Made by a program: the position numbers and the translations under genes. Shown in pieces: positions 31,621 to 39,768 of a DNA stretch of 64,000 nt. This DNA comes from Patulibacter americanus DSM 16676 (GTDB lineage Bacteria; Actinomycetota; Thermoleophilia; Solirubrobacterales; Solirubrobacteraceae): positions 1-64,000 of the forward strand of contig NZ_ATUD01000015.1 in the NCBI RefSeq assembly GCF_000420025.1, given 5' to 3'. Below the pieces are notes generated by a model. It saw only the letters and a program-made list of their open reading frames with translations. It did not search any database and had not been told where the DNA came from. Position 1 is the first letter of the stretch, and every line of letters begins with the position of its first letter.

Positions 31621-31673
31621 CGGTACGCGTCTGCACGGTCCGCTGGGCCGACGCGTACCGCCGCAGCGGACCG
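31621..31673. repeat. Two interlocked perfect inverted repeats (A-B-A'-B')
   Basis: Arm A CGGTACGCGTC (31621-31631) pairs with A' (31650-31660), and arm B CGGTCCGCTG (31636-31645) pairs with B' (31664-31673). All pairs are perfect, 11 and 10 bp. The spacers are only 4, 4 and 3 nt. The A/A' and B/B' hairpins exclude each other as simple hairpins, or together form a pseudoknot. A and B are also similar to each other. The element lies 61 nt after the small GNAT-like gene and 7 nt after the convergent oxidoreductase stop. Confidence 0.75.
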
Positions 31674-31680
31674 CCCGGGG

Positions 31681-32703
31681 TCAGTCGGCCTCGCGCGCCA
31701 CGACGACCTTCCCGATCGTCCGCCCCGACTCCACGAGCCGGTGCGCCTCGCGCAGCTGCGTGGCGTCGATCGGGGTGAGGGTCTTGGTCAGCGTCGTGCG
31801 CAGCGCGCCGACGTCGACGAGGCGGGAGACCTCGTCCAGCAGGCGGTGCTGCTCGATCAGGTCGCGGGCGTCGTGCAGGGAGCGGGCGAACATGAACTCC
31901 CAGTGCCAGGTCAGGGCCTTGGACTTCAGGGCGACGACGTCGACGGCCTTCGGGTCGTCGATGGCCACGATCTCGCCGAACGGGTTCAACACGTCGACGT
32001 AGAGCGGGAGCTGGCCCTCCGAGTTCATCGTGAAGATCCAGTCCACGCCGTCGGGCGCCGCGTCCGCGATCTCGGCACGCAGGTCGCCGCGGTGGTCCAC
32101 GGTCGCCTCGGCGCCCAGGCCACGGACCCACTCGTCCGTCTCCGGCCGCGACGAGGTCGCGATCACGCGCACCGCCGGCAGCAGGTGCTCCGCGAGCTGC
32201 AGGACCACGGAGCCCACGCCGCCACTGGCGCCGACCACGAGCAGCGTGCCGCGCGACTCCCGGGTCAGACGCAGCTTGTCGAACAGCCCCTCCCACGCGG
32301 TGATGGCGGTCAGCGGCAGGGCGGCGGCCTCGGCGAAGCCCAGGGACTCCGGCTTGCGGCCCACGATCCGCTCGTCCACGGCGTGCAGCCCGGCGTTCGT
32401 GCCCGGTCGGTCGAGGGCGCCGGCGTAGAAGACCTCGTCACCGGCGGCGAAGAGCGTGACCTCCGGGCCGACCTCGCGCACCACGCCCGCGGCGTCGTAG
32501 CCGAGGACCTCGGGCCGGTCGGCCTTGGGCTCCCTGCTCGCACGGACCTTCACGTCGACGGGGTTGACCGACACCGCGCGGACCTCGACGAGCAGGTCGT
32601 GCGGGCGGAGGTCCGGCACGTCGACCAGGACGTCCTGCAGGCTCTGCTCGTCGTCGATGGGGAGGGGGGCGGCGAAGCCGACGGCGGGGATGCGCTCGGT
32701 CAT
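31681..32703 (-). CDS. Zinc-type alcohol dehydrogenase-like (quinone oxidoreductase) protein
   Basis: A 340-residue medium-chain dehydrogenase/reductase. VRAVSVNPVDVKVRAS, LGYDAAGVVREVGPEV and the Rossmann motif LVVGASGGVGSVVLQLAEHL identify the quinone oxidoreductase branch, in particular the ZADH-like group annotated as zinc-type ADH. Catalytic zinc ligands of true ADHs are not evident. It would reduce quinones or unsaturated carbonyls with NADPH. The ATG is at 32703, divergent from the MoxR operon by 186 nt. Confidence 0.88.
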   Translation of the reverse strand: MTERIPAVGFAAPLPIDDEQSLQDVLVDVPDLRPHDLLVEVRAVSVNPVDVKVRASREPKADRPEVLGYDAAGVVREVGPEVTLFAAGDEVFYAGALDRPGTNAGLHAVDERIVGRKPESLGFAEAAALPLTAITAWEGLFDKLRLTRESRGTLLVVGASGGVGSVVLQLAEHLLPAVRVIATSSRPETDEWVRGLGAEATVDHRGDLRAEIADAAPDGVDWIFTMNSEGQLPLYVDVLNPFGEIVAIDDPKAVDVVALKSKALTWHWEFMFARSLHDARDLIEQHRLLDEVSRLVDVGALRTTLTKTLTPIDATQLREAHRLVESGRTIGKVVVAREAD

Positions 32704-32889
32704 GCCCACAGGGTGCACGACGGCCCCGTGCTCCCCGTGACGGCCGTCGATCCTTGCCGGCCGGCGCGCGAACCGCCCCCGACGGCGACGCGCCGACGAC
32801 CCGGGCCGGGTCCCGACGGGCCCCGGCCGGGGGGAGCGATCCCCCATCCAGCGCGGGCGGCCCCCACGGCCTGTCACCATCGACGCACG

Positions 32890-33909
32890 ATGAGTACGGG
32901 GGCATCGACCGATCGTGATCCGGATGCCCCTCGTCCCGTGGCCCTGAGCCCCGTCGCCACGCCGACGGGGCCACCCCTCCTCCCGCTCGACGCCCCCGCC
33001 ATCGCGGCCTTCGCCGACCGGCTGGCCGGGTCGCTGCGCGAGGGTGTGCGGATCCGCGACGAGGTCCTCCAGACCGTGCTGTGCGTCGTCCTCGCGGGCG
33101 GGCATCTGCTCCTCGAGGACCGCCCCGGCGTCGGCAAGACGCAGCTCGCGCGCTCCCTCGCCGGCGCCATCGGCGGGCGCTTCTCCCGCGTGCAGGCGAC
33201 GGTCGACCTGCTACCCGCCGACATCCTCGGCGCCACGGTCTGGCACGCGGGCACGGAGACCTTCGCGTTCCACCCCGGCCCGGTGTTCGCGAACGTCGTG
33301 CTCGTCGACGAGCTCAACCGCGCGACGCCGAAGACGCAGTCCGGCCTGCTCGAGGCGATGCAGGAACGGCAGGTGACGGTCGACGGCCACACCCACCCGC
33401 TCGAGCGCCCGTTCACGGTCGTCGCCACCCAGAACCCGACGGTCGGCTACGACGGGACGTACGTGCTGCCGCCCGCGCAGCTCGACCGCTTCCTGGCGCG
33501 CGTATCCCTCGGCTACCCCTCCGCCGAGCAGGAGGTCGCGCTGCTGCGGGAGCGCCCGAGCGCGAACGTCCGCGTGGCGGGGAGCCTCGACGAGCTGATC
33601 GCGGCGCAGGCCGGGACGGAGCGGATCCACGCCGCCGAGCCGCTCCTGGCGTACGTCGTCGCGCTCCTGCACGCCACGCGCCGGCACCCACTGGCCGCGA
33701 CGGGCGCCAGCCCCCGGTCCGGCCTGGGCCTGCTCGGCGCCGCCCGCGCCCGCGCCGCGCTGCTCGGCCGCGACTTCGTGCTGCCCGACGACGTGCAGGC
33801 GCTGGCCCCGGCCGTCCTGGCCCACCGCATCGAGCCCGTCGCCGCCGCGCCGCCCGAGGCCCAGGACGAGGTCGTAGCCGACGCGCTGCGCGAGGTCCCC
33901 GCCCGGTGA
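32890..33909 (+). CDS. MoxR-family AAA+ ATPase
   Basis: A 339-residue AAA+ ATPase. Walker A is LEDRPGVGKTQLARSLA, Walker B is VLVDELNRATPKTQSGLLEAM, sensor 1 is VVATQNPTVGYDGTYVLP, and LDRFLARVSLGYPS follows. MoxR ATPases act as chaperones that activate or assemble partner complexes. It starts the classic actinobacterial operon MoxR-DUF58-transglutaminase, with TGATG overlap to DUF58, and probably acts on the membrane proteins encoded after it. Confidence 0.92.
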   Translation: MSTGASTDRDPDAPRPVALSPVATPTGPPLLPLDAPAIAAFADRLAGSLREGVRIRDEVLQTVLCVVLAGGHLLLEDRPGVGKTQLARSLAGAIGGRFSRVQATVDLLPADILGATVWHAGTETFAFHPGPVFANVVLVDELNRATPKTQSGLLEAMQERQVTVDGHTHPLERPFTVVATQNPTVGYDGTYVLPPAQLDRFLARVSLGYPSAEQEVALLRERPSANVRVAGSLDELIAAQAGTERIHAAEPLLAYVVALLHATRRHPLAATGASPRSGLGLLGAARARAALLGRDFVLPDDVQALAPAVLAHRIEPVAAAPPEAQDEVVADALREVPAR

Positions 33910-34859
33910 TGCGCCTGGCGGTGTGGCTCGCGGCACCGGTCGTGGTGGGCGTGCTCGCCGCCGGCCTGGGCTCGTTGCCGCTGTTCGCCCTCGCGCTGGG
34001 ACTCCTCGTCGTGCTCGTCGGGTGCGCCGTCGTCGTGCGCACCGCCGCCCGGCGGCTGCGGGTCCTGCGCACGCTGGACCGCCACGAGACCGTCGAGGGT
34101 CACCCGCTCTCCGTCTCGTTCGCCGTCTCCGGGGTCGGCGGACTGCCCGTGCAGGTCGAGGTCGAGGACCCCACCGGCGCGTGGCGCCCCCTGCCCGCCG
34201 GCGGCGGCGAGCTGCCCCTCGTCGTCGACCGCCCCGGTGGCCACGTGCTCGAGCCCGCGCGGCTGCGGGTCCGCGACGACCTCGGGGTGTTCGCCCGGCA
34301 CACGCGCGCCGGGCGACCCGAGGCCCTGCTCGTGCTCCCCGCGCCCGCGCCCGCCGCCCCCGCGGGACGCCACCGGGGCCACGACCCCGTCGGCGACCCG
34401 GAGCCGGACGGCCTGCGCGCCTACGTGCCGGGCACGCCGATGAGCCGGATTCACTGGTCCAGCGTCGCGCGCGGCGGCGACCTGCAGGAGCGCGCGTTCG
34501 TGACCACCCGCGACCGGCTGCCCCTCGTCGTCGTCGACACCGCGGGCGCCGCGGGCGACGGCGCCGTCGACTGGGCGGCCCGCGCCGCCGCCGGGCAGGT
34601 GCAGGTGCTGGCACGGGCGGGCGGCTGCCGCGTGCTGCTGCCGGGGGACCGCACGCCCACCACGGTGGCCGACGCCGCGGGCTGGCCGGCGGTGCACCGG
34701 CGGCTCGCCGACCTGGACCACGACGTCGCCACCCGCGTGCCGCCCGGCGAGGACGACGCCCTGCGGATCTCGGCCTCCGCCGCCCCGCCCGAGGCGACGG
34801 GCGACCGTCCGCCGCTGCCGCTGGGGCTCGTCCCCCTCCCGACCTGGTCGGCCGCATGA
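33909..34859 (+). CDS. DUF58 membrane-anchored protein
   Basis: A 316-residue protein. Two hydrophobic segments span residues ~4-20 and 22-40; the soluble part then carries the DUF58 motif GLRAYVPGTPMSRIHWSSVARGGDLQERAF. DUF58 proteins pair with MoxR ATPases and have a von Willebrand-like C-terminal region. The start may be the ATG at 33909 or the GTG one codon earlier; both overlap the MoxR stop. An ATGA overlap couples it to the transglutaminase gene. Confidence 0.88.
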   Translation: MRLAVWLAAPVVVGVLAAGLGSLPLFALALGLLVVLVGCAVVVRTAARRLRVLRTLDRHETVEGHPLSVSFAVSGVGGLPVQVEVEDPTGAWRPLPAGGGELPLVVDRPGGHVLEPARLRVRDDLGVFARHTRAGRPEALLVLPAPAPAAPAGRHRGHDPVGDPEPDGLRAYVPGTPMSRIHWSSVARGGDLQERAFVTTRDRLPLVVVDTAGAAGDGAVDWAARAAAGQVQVLARAGGCRVLLPGDRTPTTVADAAGWPAVHRRLADLDHDVATRVPPGEDDALRISASAAPPEATGDRPPLPLGLVPLPTWSAA

Positions 34860-36904
34860 GCGCCTGGACCGCCCGCCGCGGCCGCGGTTCCGGACCGAGC
34901 GCGCCGTCCCGACCGACCGCGCCGGCCCGGCCGGTCCACCGGGGCATCGCCCTCGGCGTGCTCTCCGCCGCCGGCGCCGCCGCCTGGTGGCCCGTTCTCG
35001 GCGCCGGCCTCCTGTGGGCGATCCCGATGGCGCTCGTCGCCCTCGCGCTGACCCTCGGGCGCCTGCGGGTGCGGACCGGCGTCCTGTTCCTGCTCGCCTG
35101 GATCCCGATGGCGTTGCTGCTCGCGGGCGTCCCGGCCTCGTCGCTGAAGCCGGGCGCGTGGAACGCCTCCTCCGTGTTCCTCTTCGACGGCCTCGACAGC
35201 CTCACGGTCCCCGGTCGGGAGCCCGTCGCCGGCGACCCGTGGCCGCTGGCCGGCGCGCTGCTCGTCGGCGGCGCGGGCGCCTGGCTCGCCGCCGCGTTCG
35301 CCCGGCGGCGGGGGCGCACGACCGCGATCGCCGCCTTCGGCCTCGCGGCGCTCCCCCTGGTGACCGCCCTGCTGCTCGAGCAGCCCGGTGACGCCTCCTG
35401 GCCGGGGGCCGCGGTCCTGGCCGCCGGCGTCCTGTGGGCCGCGCGCGGTCGGCTGCGCACGGCGATCCCGGCCACCGCGGCCGTCGCGCTCGTCGCGGCG
35501 ATCGGCGGGCAGGCCCTGGGGCCGCAGGACCGCTGGCTGCCGTTCGTCGACGCCGCCGGGCGTCCGCCCGCGTTCTCCCGCCTCGACACCACCCAGTCCT
35601 ACGGCCCGCTCACCGACCGCCGCACCGGCGCGACGATGCTCGAGGTCACGGCGGATCGCCCGGCCCTGTGGCGCATGCAGGTGCTCCAGCGCTTCGACGG
35701 CCGCGGCTGGACGATGTCCGTCCGCCCACCCGACCCCCTGCCCGAGCCGGCGGCCACGAGCACCACGACGAAGGTGCGCGTCAAGGGCCTGCGCAACGCG
35801 CTCGTCGTCGCGCCGGGGCGGATCACCGGGGTCGACGGCGCCGGCGCCGTCACCCCCGAGTGGGGCGAGGCACGCCGGCTGCAGCCCGCGCCGCGCCGGG
35901 ACCAGACCTACGAGGTCACCTCCGACGTCGTCGACGTCACCCCCGCCCAGCTCGAGGACGTGCAGATCCCGACGGGCGAGCAGTACGAGCCCTTCACCCG
36001 CTTCTGGCCGCGGCAGAACGCCCGCCGCAGCCGCCGCCCCGCGGTCGAGATGGCCGACGGCATGCCTCGCGGCTGGCGCGCCACGCCCTGGGGCCGCACG
36101 CTGCAGCTCGCGCGGAAGCTGTCGCGCGGGACGACCTCGCAGCTCGAGGTCGTGCGGCGGGTGCAGGCGCACCTCGTCGAGAGCGGGGAGTACCGCTACA
36201 CGACGGACGTCGCGGAGTACCCCATGGGGGACGCGCCCGTGGTCGACTTCCTCGTCGAGTCGCGGGAGGGCTACTGCCAGCACTTCGCGGGCGGGGCGGC
36301 GCTGCTGCTGCGCCTGGCGGGGATCCCGACGCGCGTCGTCACCGGCTTCGCGACCGGCGTCCCCGCCGGGGACCGCACCTACGAGGTCCGCGACCGCGAC
36401 GCGCACGCGTGGATCGAGGTCTACTTCCCGGGCTACGGCTGGGTCCCCTTCAACCCGACCCCGCTCGACGCCGAGGCCGCGGTCGACGCCGAGGTCGACC
36501 TGCTCGCGACCGCCGGCGCCGGCGGGACGGGCGGCGCGGGGCTGCCCCCGGCCGTCCTCGCCCCGCTCGCGCTCCTGCTGGCGGGCGGCGGCGCGATCGT
36601 GCTGCGGCGCCGACGCCGCGGCGGAGCGCCGGTCGGCGACCTGCTCGTCCGGCTCGCCCCCGGTCCGGTCGGCCCCGCCACCACGCTGGCGGCCCTGCGC
36701 CCGCGCCTGGCGGAGATCGGCCCGGCGGTGGCGGAGCTGGCCGACCGCGAGGAGCGCGCGCGGTTCGGGGGCGACGGCGCGCCCGCGGCCGCGCATCCGC
36801 GGCTCGCCGTCTGGCGGGCGCTCGTCCGTGACCGGGGCGCCGTGCGCGGCACGGCGCTCCTGCTCCGCGGGGTGCGGCGTCAGCCGCGCGCGGCGGCCCG
36901 CTGA
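34856..36904 (+). CDS. Transglutaminase-domain membrane protein (TgpA-like)
   Basis: A 682-residue protein. Residues ~30-230 carry about six membrane helices (DUF3488-like). Then comes a large external domain with a transglutaminase core: Cys in VESREGYCQHFAGGAALLLRLAG, His in RDRDAHAWIEVYFPGYGW, and Asp/Asn in VPFNPTPLDAE. A further membrane helix follows near 575-595, then a cytoplasmic tail. TgpA-type proteins are thought to process cell-wall or surface proteins. It closes the MoxR operon and overlaps the convergent Atu4866-like gene by 25 nt. Confidence 0.9.
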   Translation: MSAWTARRGRGSGPSAPSRPTAPARPVHRGIALGVLSAAGAAAWWPVLGAGLLWAIPMALVALALTLGRLRVRTGVLFLLAWIPMALLLAGVPASSLKPGAWNASSVFLFDGLDSLTVPGREPVAGDPWPLAGALLVGGAGAWLAAAFARRRGRTTAIAAFGLAALPLVTALLLEQPGDASWPGAAVLAAGVLWAARGRLRTAIPATAAVALVAAIGGQALGPQDRWLPFVDAAGRPPAFSRLDTTQSYGPLTDRRTGATMLEVTADRPALWRMQVLQRFDGRGWTMSVRPPDPLPEPAATSTTTKVRVKGLRNALVVAPGRITGVDGAGAVTPEWGEARRLQPAPRRDQTYEVTSDVVDVTPAQLEDVQIPTGEQYEPFTRFWPRQNARRSRRPAVEMADGMPRGWRATPWGRTLQLARKLSRGTTSQLEVVRRVQAHLVESGEYRYTTDVAEYPMGDAPVVDFLVESREGYCQHFAGGAALLLRLAGIPTRVVTGFATGVPAGDRTYEVRDRDAHAWIEVYFPGYGWVPFNPTPLDAEAAVDAEVDLLATAGAGGTGGAGLPPAVLAPLALLLAGGGAIVLRRRRRGGAPVGDLLVRLAPGPVGPATTLAALRPRLAEIGPAVAELADREERARFGGDGAPAAAHPRLAVWRALVRDRGAVRGTALLLRGVRRQPRAAAR

Positions 36905-37278
36905 GCGGCGCTCCCCTCGCGGTAGAACCGCCACCCGCCGTGGTGCAGGACATCGCCGTCGAACGTGCCGTCGGCGGTGAAGCCGGTGTCGTCGACGTAG
37001 TCGATGTGCGTGCCCGTCACGGCGTAGCGCCCCGTGTACGCGCGCTCGACCGTGCCGCGCGCCTCCTCGTAGCGGCCCTCCGGCAGCAGCTCCTGGCGGA
37101 TCCGGTCGTCGGCGGTCACCCACATCCCCACGTAGGGGTGCGGCGCGTCGTCCGCCGCGGCGGACGACGCCGGAACGGCCGCGGCCGTCTCGTCGGTACC
37201 GGGCGCCGGAGCCCCCGTGGTCGCCGGGTCGCCGGACGCCTCCGGCGCCCGGCCCGTCGTGGTGGTCCTCGTAGTCAT
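36880..37278 (-). CDS. Atu4866-like small protein
   Basis: A 132-residue protein. The first ~45 residues are low-complexity (Thr/Ala/Pro). Residues ~48-125 match the Atu4866 domain: PYVGMWVTADDRIRQELLPE, GRYAVTGTHIDYVDDTGFTA and DGDVLHHGGWRFYRE. This small beta-barrel domain is of unknown function and is often next to SDR oxidoreductases. It lies 32 nt after an SDR gene on the same strand, so the two are probably co-transcribed. Its 3' end overlaps the TgpA-like gene on the other strand. Confidence 0.82.
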   Translation of the reverse strand: MTTRTTTTGRAPEASGDPATTGAPAPGTDETAAAVPASSAAADDAPHPYVGMWVTADDRIRQELLPEGRYEEARGTVERAYTGRYAVTGTHIDYVDDTGFTADGTFDGDVLHHGGWRFYREGSAAQRAAARG

Positions 37279-37310
37279 CGTGCGCTCCTCGTGCTCGCGG
37301 CGGGCCCGGG

Positions 37311-38105
37311 TCAGATCGCCTGCTGGGTCGGCAGGATCGTGATCTCCGCCAGGTTCACGTGGCGGGGCGCGCCCGCGACGAAGGCCACGGTGTCGGCCAC
37401 GTCGGAGGACTGCAGGACGTCGATCTGGGCGATGAGATCGGCCATGAGCTTCGTCGCGTCCGGGTCGTCGACGTGCTCGGGCAGCTCCGTGTCGACCATC
37501 CCGGGCGAGATCGTGGTGACGCGGACCCCCTTCGGCGCGAGCTCGACGCGCAGGACCCGCGACATCTGGCTGATGTAGCCCTTCGTGCCCGAGTAGACCT
37601 GGAACTTCTCGAGCTGGCGGCTCGCGGCGATGGACGACGTGGTCATCAGGTCGGCCGGGCGGCCCTCGGCGGCGGCCGCGATCAGGGAGGGGACGAACGC
37701 CCCGATGGTGTTCATCACGCCCGTGACGTTCAGGTCGATCTGGTGCTGCCAGTCGCCCGTGCGCAGGTCCTCGATCGGCGAGACGTGCTGCACGCCGGCG
37801 TTGGCGAAGACGAGGTCGACGCCGCCGAGCTCGGCGGCGATCCGCTCCGCGGCGGCCCGCACGGCGTCGCGGTCGCGGACGTCGGTCGGCACGGCGAGGG
37901 CGGTGCCGCCGGCGCGGGTGATGCGCTCGGCCAGCGCGGCCAGGCGGTCCTCGCGGCGGGCGAGCAGCGCGACCTTCGCGCCGCGGGCGGCGAGCGTCTC
38001 GGCGGTGGCCTCGCCGATGCCGCTGGAGGCCCCGGTGACGACGGCCACGCGGCCGGCCAGCGGGAGGGTGTTCTCGGTGTGGGTGGTGGTGTCGGTGGTG
38101 CTCAT
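37311..38105 (-). CDS. Short-chain dehydrogenase/reductase
   Basis: A 264-residue classical SDR. The cofactor motif is VVTGASSGIGEATA. NAG is present in VFANAGVQH, and the catalytic Ser/Tyr/Lys are in MTTSSIAAS and YSGTKGY. The SPGMVDTEL segment and the length are typical of serine/clavulanate-type SDRs (YdfG-like), which oxidise or reduce small hydroxy compounds. It is divergent from an XRE regulator (117-nt gap) and followed by an Atu4866-like gene, a common three-gene arrangement. Confidence 0.92.
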   Translation of the reverse strand: MSTTDTTTHTENTLPLAGRVAVVTGASSGIGEATAETLAARGAKVALLARREDRLAALAERITRAGGTALAVPTDVRDRDAVRAAAERIAAELGGVDLVFANAGVQHVSPIEDLRTGDWQHQIDLNVTGVMNTIGAFVPSLIAAAAEGRPADLMTTSSIAASRQLEKFQVYSGTKGYISQMSRVLRVELAPKGVRVTTISPGMVDTELPEHVDDPDATKLMADLIAQIDVLQSSDVADTVAFVAGAPRHVNLAEITILPTQQAI

Positions 38106-38222
38106 GGACCACACCTTGCGCCCTGCGCCGACGGGCAACCAGACCTCCCTGCGACCCGGTTCCGGCGAGACTGGTTCCGCCAGGGCCACGTTGCGGACGG
38201 GGCCCCGTGGGATCATCCCGGC

Positions 38223-39197
38223 ATGCCCGACCGCAGCGAGATCGCGGAGTTCCTCCAGTCCCGCAGGGCGCGCCTGCAGCCCGAGGACGTGGGCGTGCCG
38301 TCCACCGGCGAGCGCCGCCGCGTGCCGGGCCTGCGCCGCTCCGAGCTCGCGCAGCTCGCGGGGGTCAGCGTCGAGTACTACACGCGGCTCGAGCAGGGCC
38401 GGGCCGGCAACGTCTCCGACATGGTCATCGACGCCATCGCCCAGGCCCTGCGCCTGGACGCGACGGAGCGCACCCACCTGACCGACCTGCTGCGCCCCCA
38501 GCCCGCCGCGCGCCGCCGCCGGCGCAGCGCCCCGCAGCGCCTGCGGCCCGGCGTCGTCCAGCTGCTGAACAGCATCTCCTCCCCCGCCTTCGTGCTCGGC
38601 CGCCGCATGGACGTGCTGGCGACCAACCGCATGGCGCGGCTGCTCCTGACGGACTTCGACGCGCTGCCCGCGCCGCAGCGCAACATGGCGCGCTGGATCT
38701 TCCTCGGCGAGGAGGCCCACGAGCTCTACCCGGACTGGGAGACGGTGGCCCGCGAGACCGTGGCGATGCTGCGCTTCGACGCGGGCCGCCACCCCGAGGA
38801 CCCCGACCTGAGCGAGCTCATCGGTGAGCTGTCGATGAAGTCCCCGCAGTTCGCGGGCTGGTGGGCGACGCACGACGTCACGGAGCGCACCTTCGGCACG
38901 AAGGACTACCGCCACCCCGTCGTCGGCGAGCTCTCCATCCGCTACGAGGCCCTGCGCCTGCCCGACGACCCGGACCAGCTGCTCATCGCCTACACGACCG
39001 AGGCGGGCTCGCCGTCGGAGCGGGCGATGCGGCTGCTCGACGCTTGGGGGGCCGAGGTCGACGCCCCGGAGCGCGCGGACGACGACGCGCCGGAGCGGGC
39101 GCAGGTCGACGCGCCGGAGCGCGCGGAGGACGAGACCCCCGTCCCGACGGGGCCGGCCGCCGGGCCCGCCGGCCCCGTCGCCCCCGAACGCGCGTAG
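38223..39197 (+). CDS. XRE-family regulator with MmyB-like sensor domain
   Basis: A 324-residue regulator. The helix-turn-helix reads RRRVPGLRRSELAQLAGVSVEYYTRLEQGR (split across residues ~30-60). The following ~170 residues form the MmyB ligand-binding domain (SPAFVLGRRMDVLATNRMARLL, NMARWIFLGEEAHELYPDW, HPVVGELSIRYEALRL). The C-terminal ~45 residues are low-complexity with three copies of a DAPERA unit. MmyB-type regulators normally control the divergent SDR, here at 37311-38105. Confidence 0.9.
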   Translation: MPDRSEIAEFLQSRRARLQPEDVGVPSTGERRRVPGLRRSELAQLAGVSVEYYTRLEQGRAGNVSDMVIDAIAQALRLDATERTHLTDLLRPQPAARRRRRSAPQRLRPGVVQLLNSISSPAFVLGRRMDVLATNRMARLLLTDFDALPAPQRNMARWIFLGEEAHELYPDWETVARETVAMLRFDAGRHPEDPDLSELIGELSMKSPQFAGWWATHDVTERTFGTKDYRHPVVGELSIRYEALRLPDDPDQLLIAYTTEAGSPSERAMRLLDAWGAEVDAPERADDDAPERAQVDAPERAEDETPVPTGPAAGPAGPVAPERA

Positions 39198-39368
39198 CCC
39201 CCGTCGTCCCGTGCGGGACGGCCGAAGCCCGCGGTGTGCGAGCGTCCCCAGGGTCACGCGCACCGTGCGCGGCGCCGCCGACCGCCGACACGGCCACCCC
39301 GGCGGCGCGGTCGGTCCGCACCCGCGACACGGCGCCCCCTCCCGCACCCACCGACACCCGGAGCACCC

Positions 39369-39665
39369 ATGTCCGTCACCGCCATCCTCGACGTCCAGTT
39401 CACCCAGGAGGGCCTGGACGAGGGCCTCGAGATCCTGCGGCGCGAGCTGCCGCGCACCCGCGCCTTCGCCGGCAACCGGTCCGTCACCGTCGTGCAGGAC
39501 CACACCGATCCGACGCGGGTGCTCGCCGTCGAGGAGTGGGAGTCGCTCGACGCCGACGCCGCCTACCGCGAGTGGCGCGCCGGCGAGGGCGCGATCACGG
39601 AGCTGGCGACCCTCGTCGCCCGCGCGCCCGTGCTGACGGTGGGCGTCGTCCGCGACGACGTCTAG
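39369..39665 (+). CDS. Antibiotic biosynthesis monooxygenase-like (ABM) protein
   Basis: A 98-residue ferredoxin-like alpha+beta protein. The segments VTAILDVQFTQEGLDEGLEIL, RSVTVVQDHTDPTRVLAVEEW and DAAYREWRAGEG fit the ABM domain. Members include small monooxygenases and dimeric heme- or quinol-related proteins; no catalytic residue can be assigned. The gene stands alone. The 171 nt upstream show no clear structure, and a hairpin terminator follows. Confidence 0.75.
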   Translation: MSVTAILDVQFTQEGLDEGLEILRRELPRTRAFAGNRSVTVVQDHTDPTRVLAVEEWESLDADAAYREWRAGEGAITELATLVARAPVLTVGVVRDDV

Positions 39666-39682
39666 GCCGCGCCCACGCCGGT

Positions 39683-39708
39683 CGACGCCCCGGACGCCCG
39701 GGGCGTCG
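39683..39708. terminator. Bidirectional hairpin terminator
   Basis: An 11-bp perfect stem, CGACGCCCCGG (39683-39693) with CCGGGGCGTCG (39698-39708), and a 4-nt ACGC loop. It sits between the convergent ABM (stop 39665) and MFS (stop 39769) genes and can serve both. Confidence 0.65.
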
Positions 39709-39768
39709 CGGCACGCCGGCACCCCGGAATGCCGCGCCGCCCCCGCCGGCCTGGAGCTGCCGCCGCGC

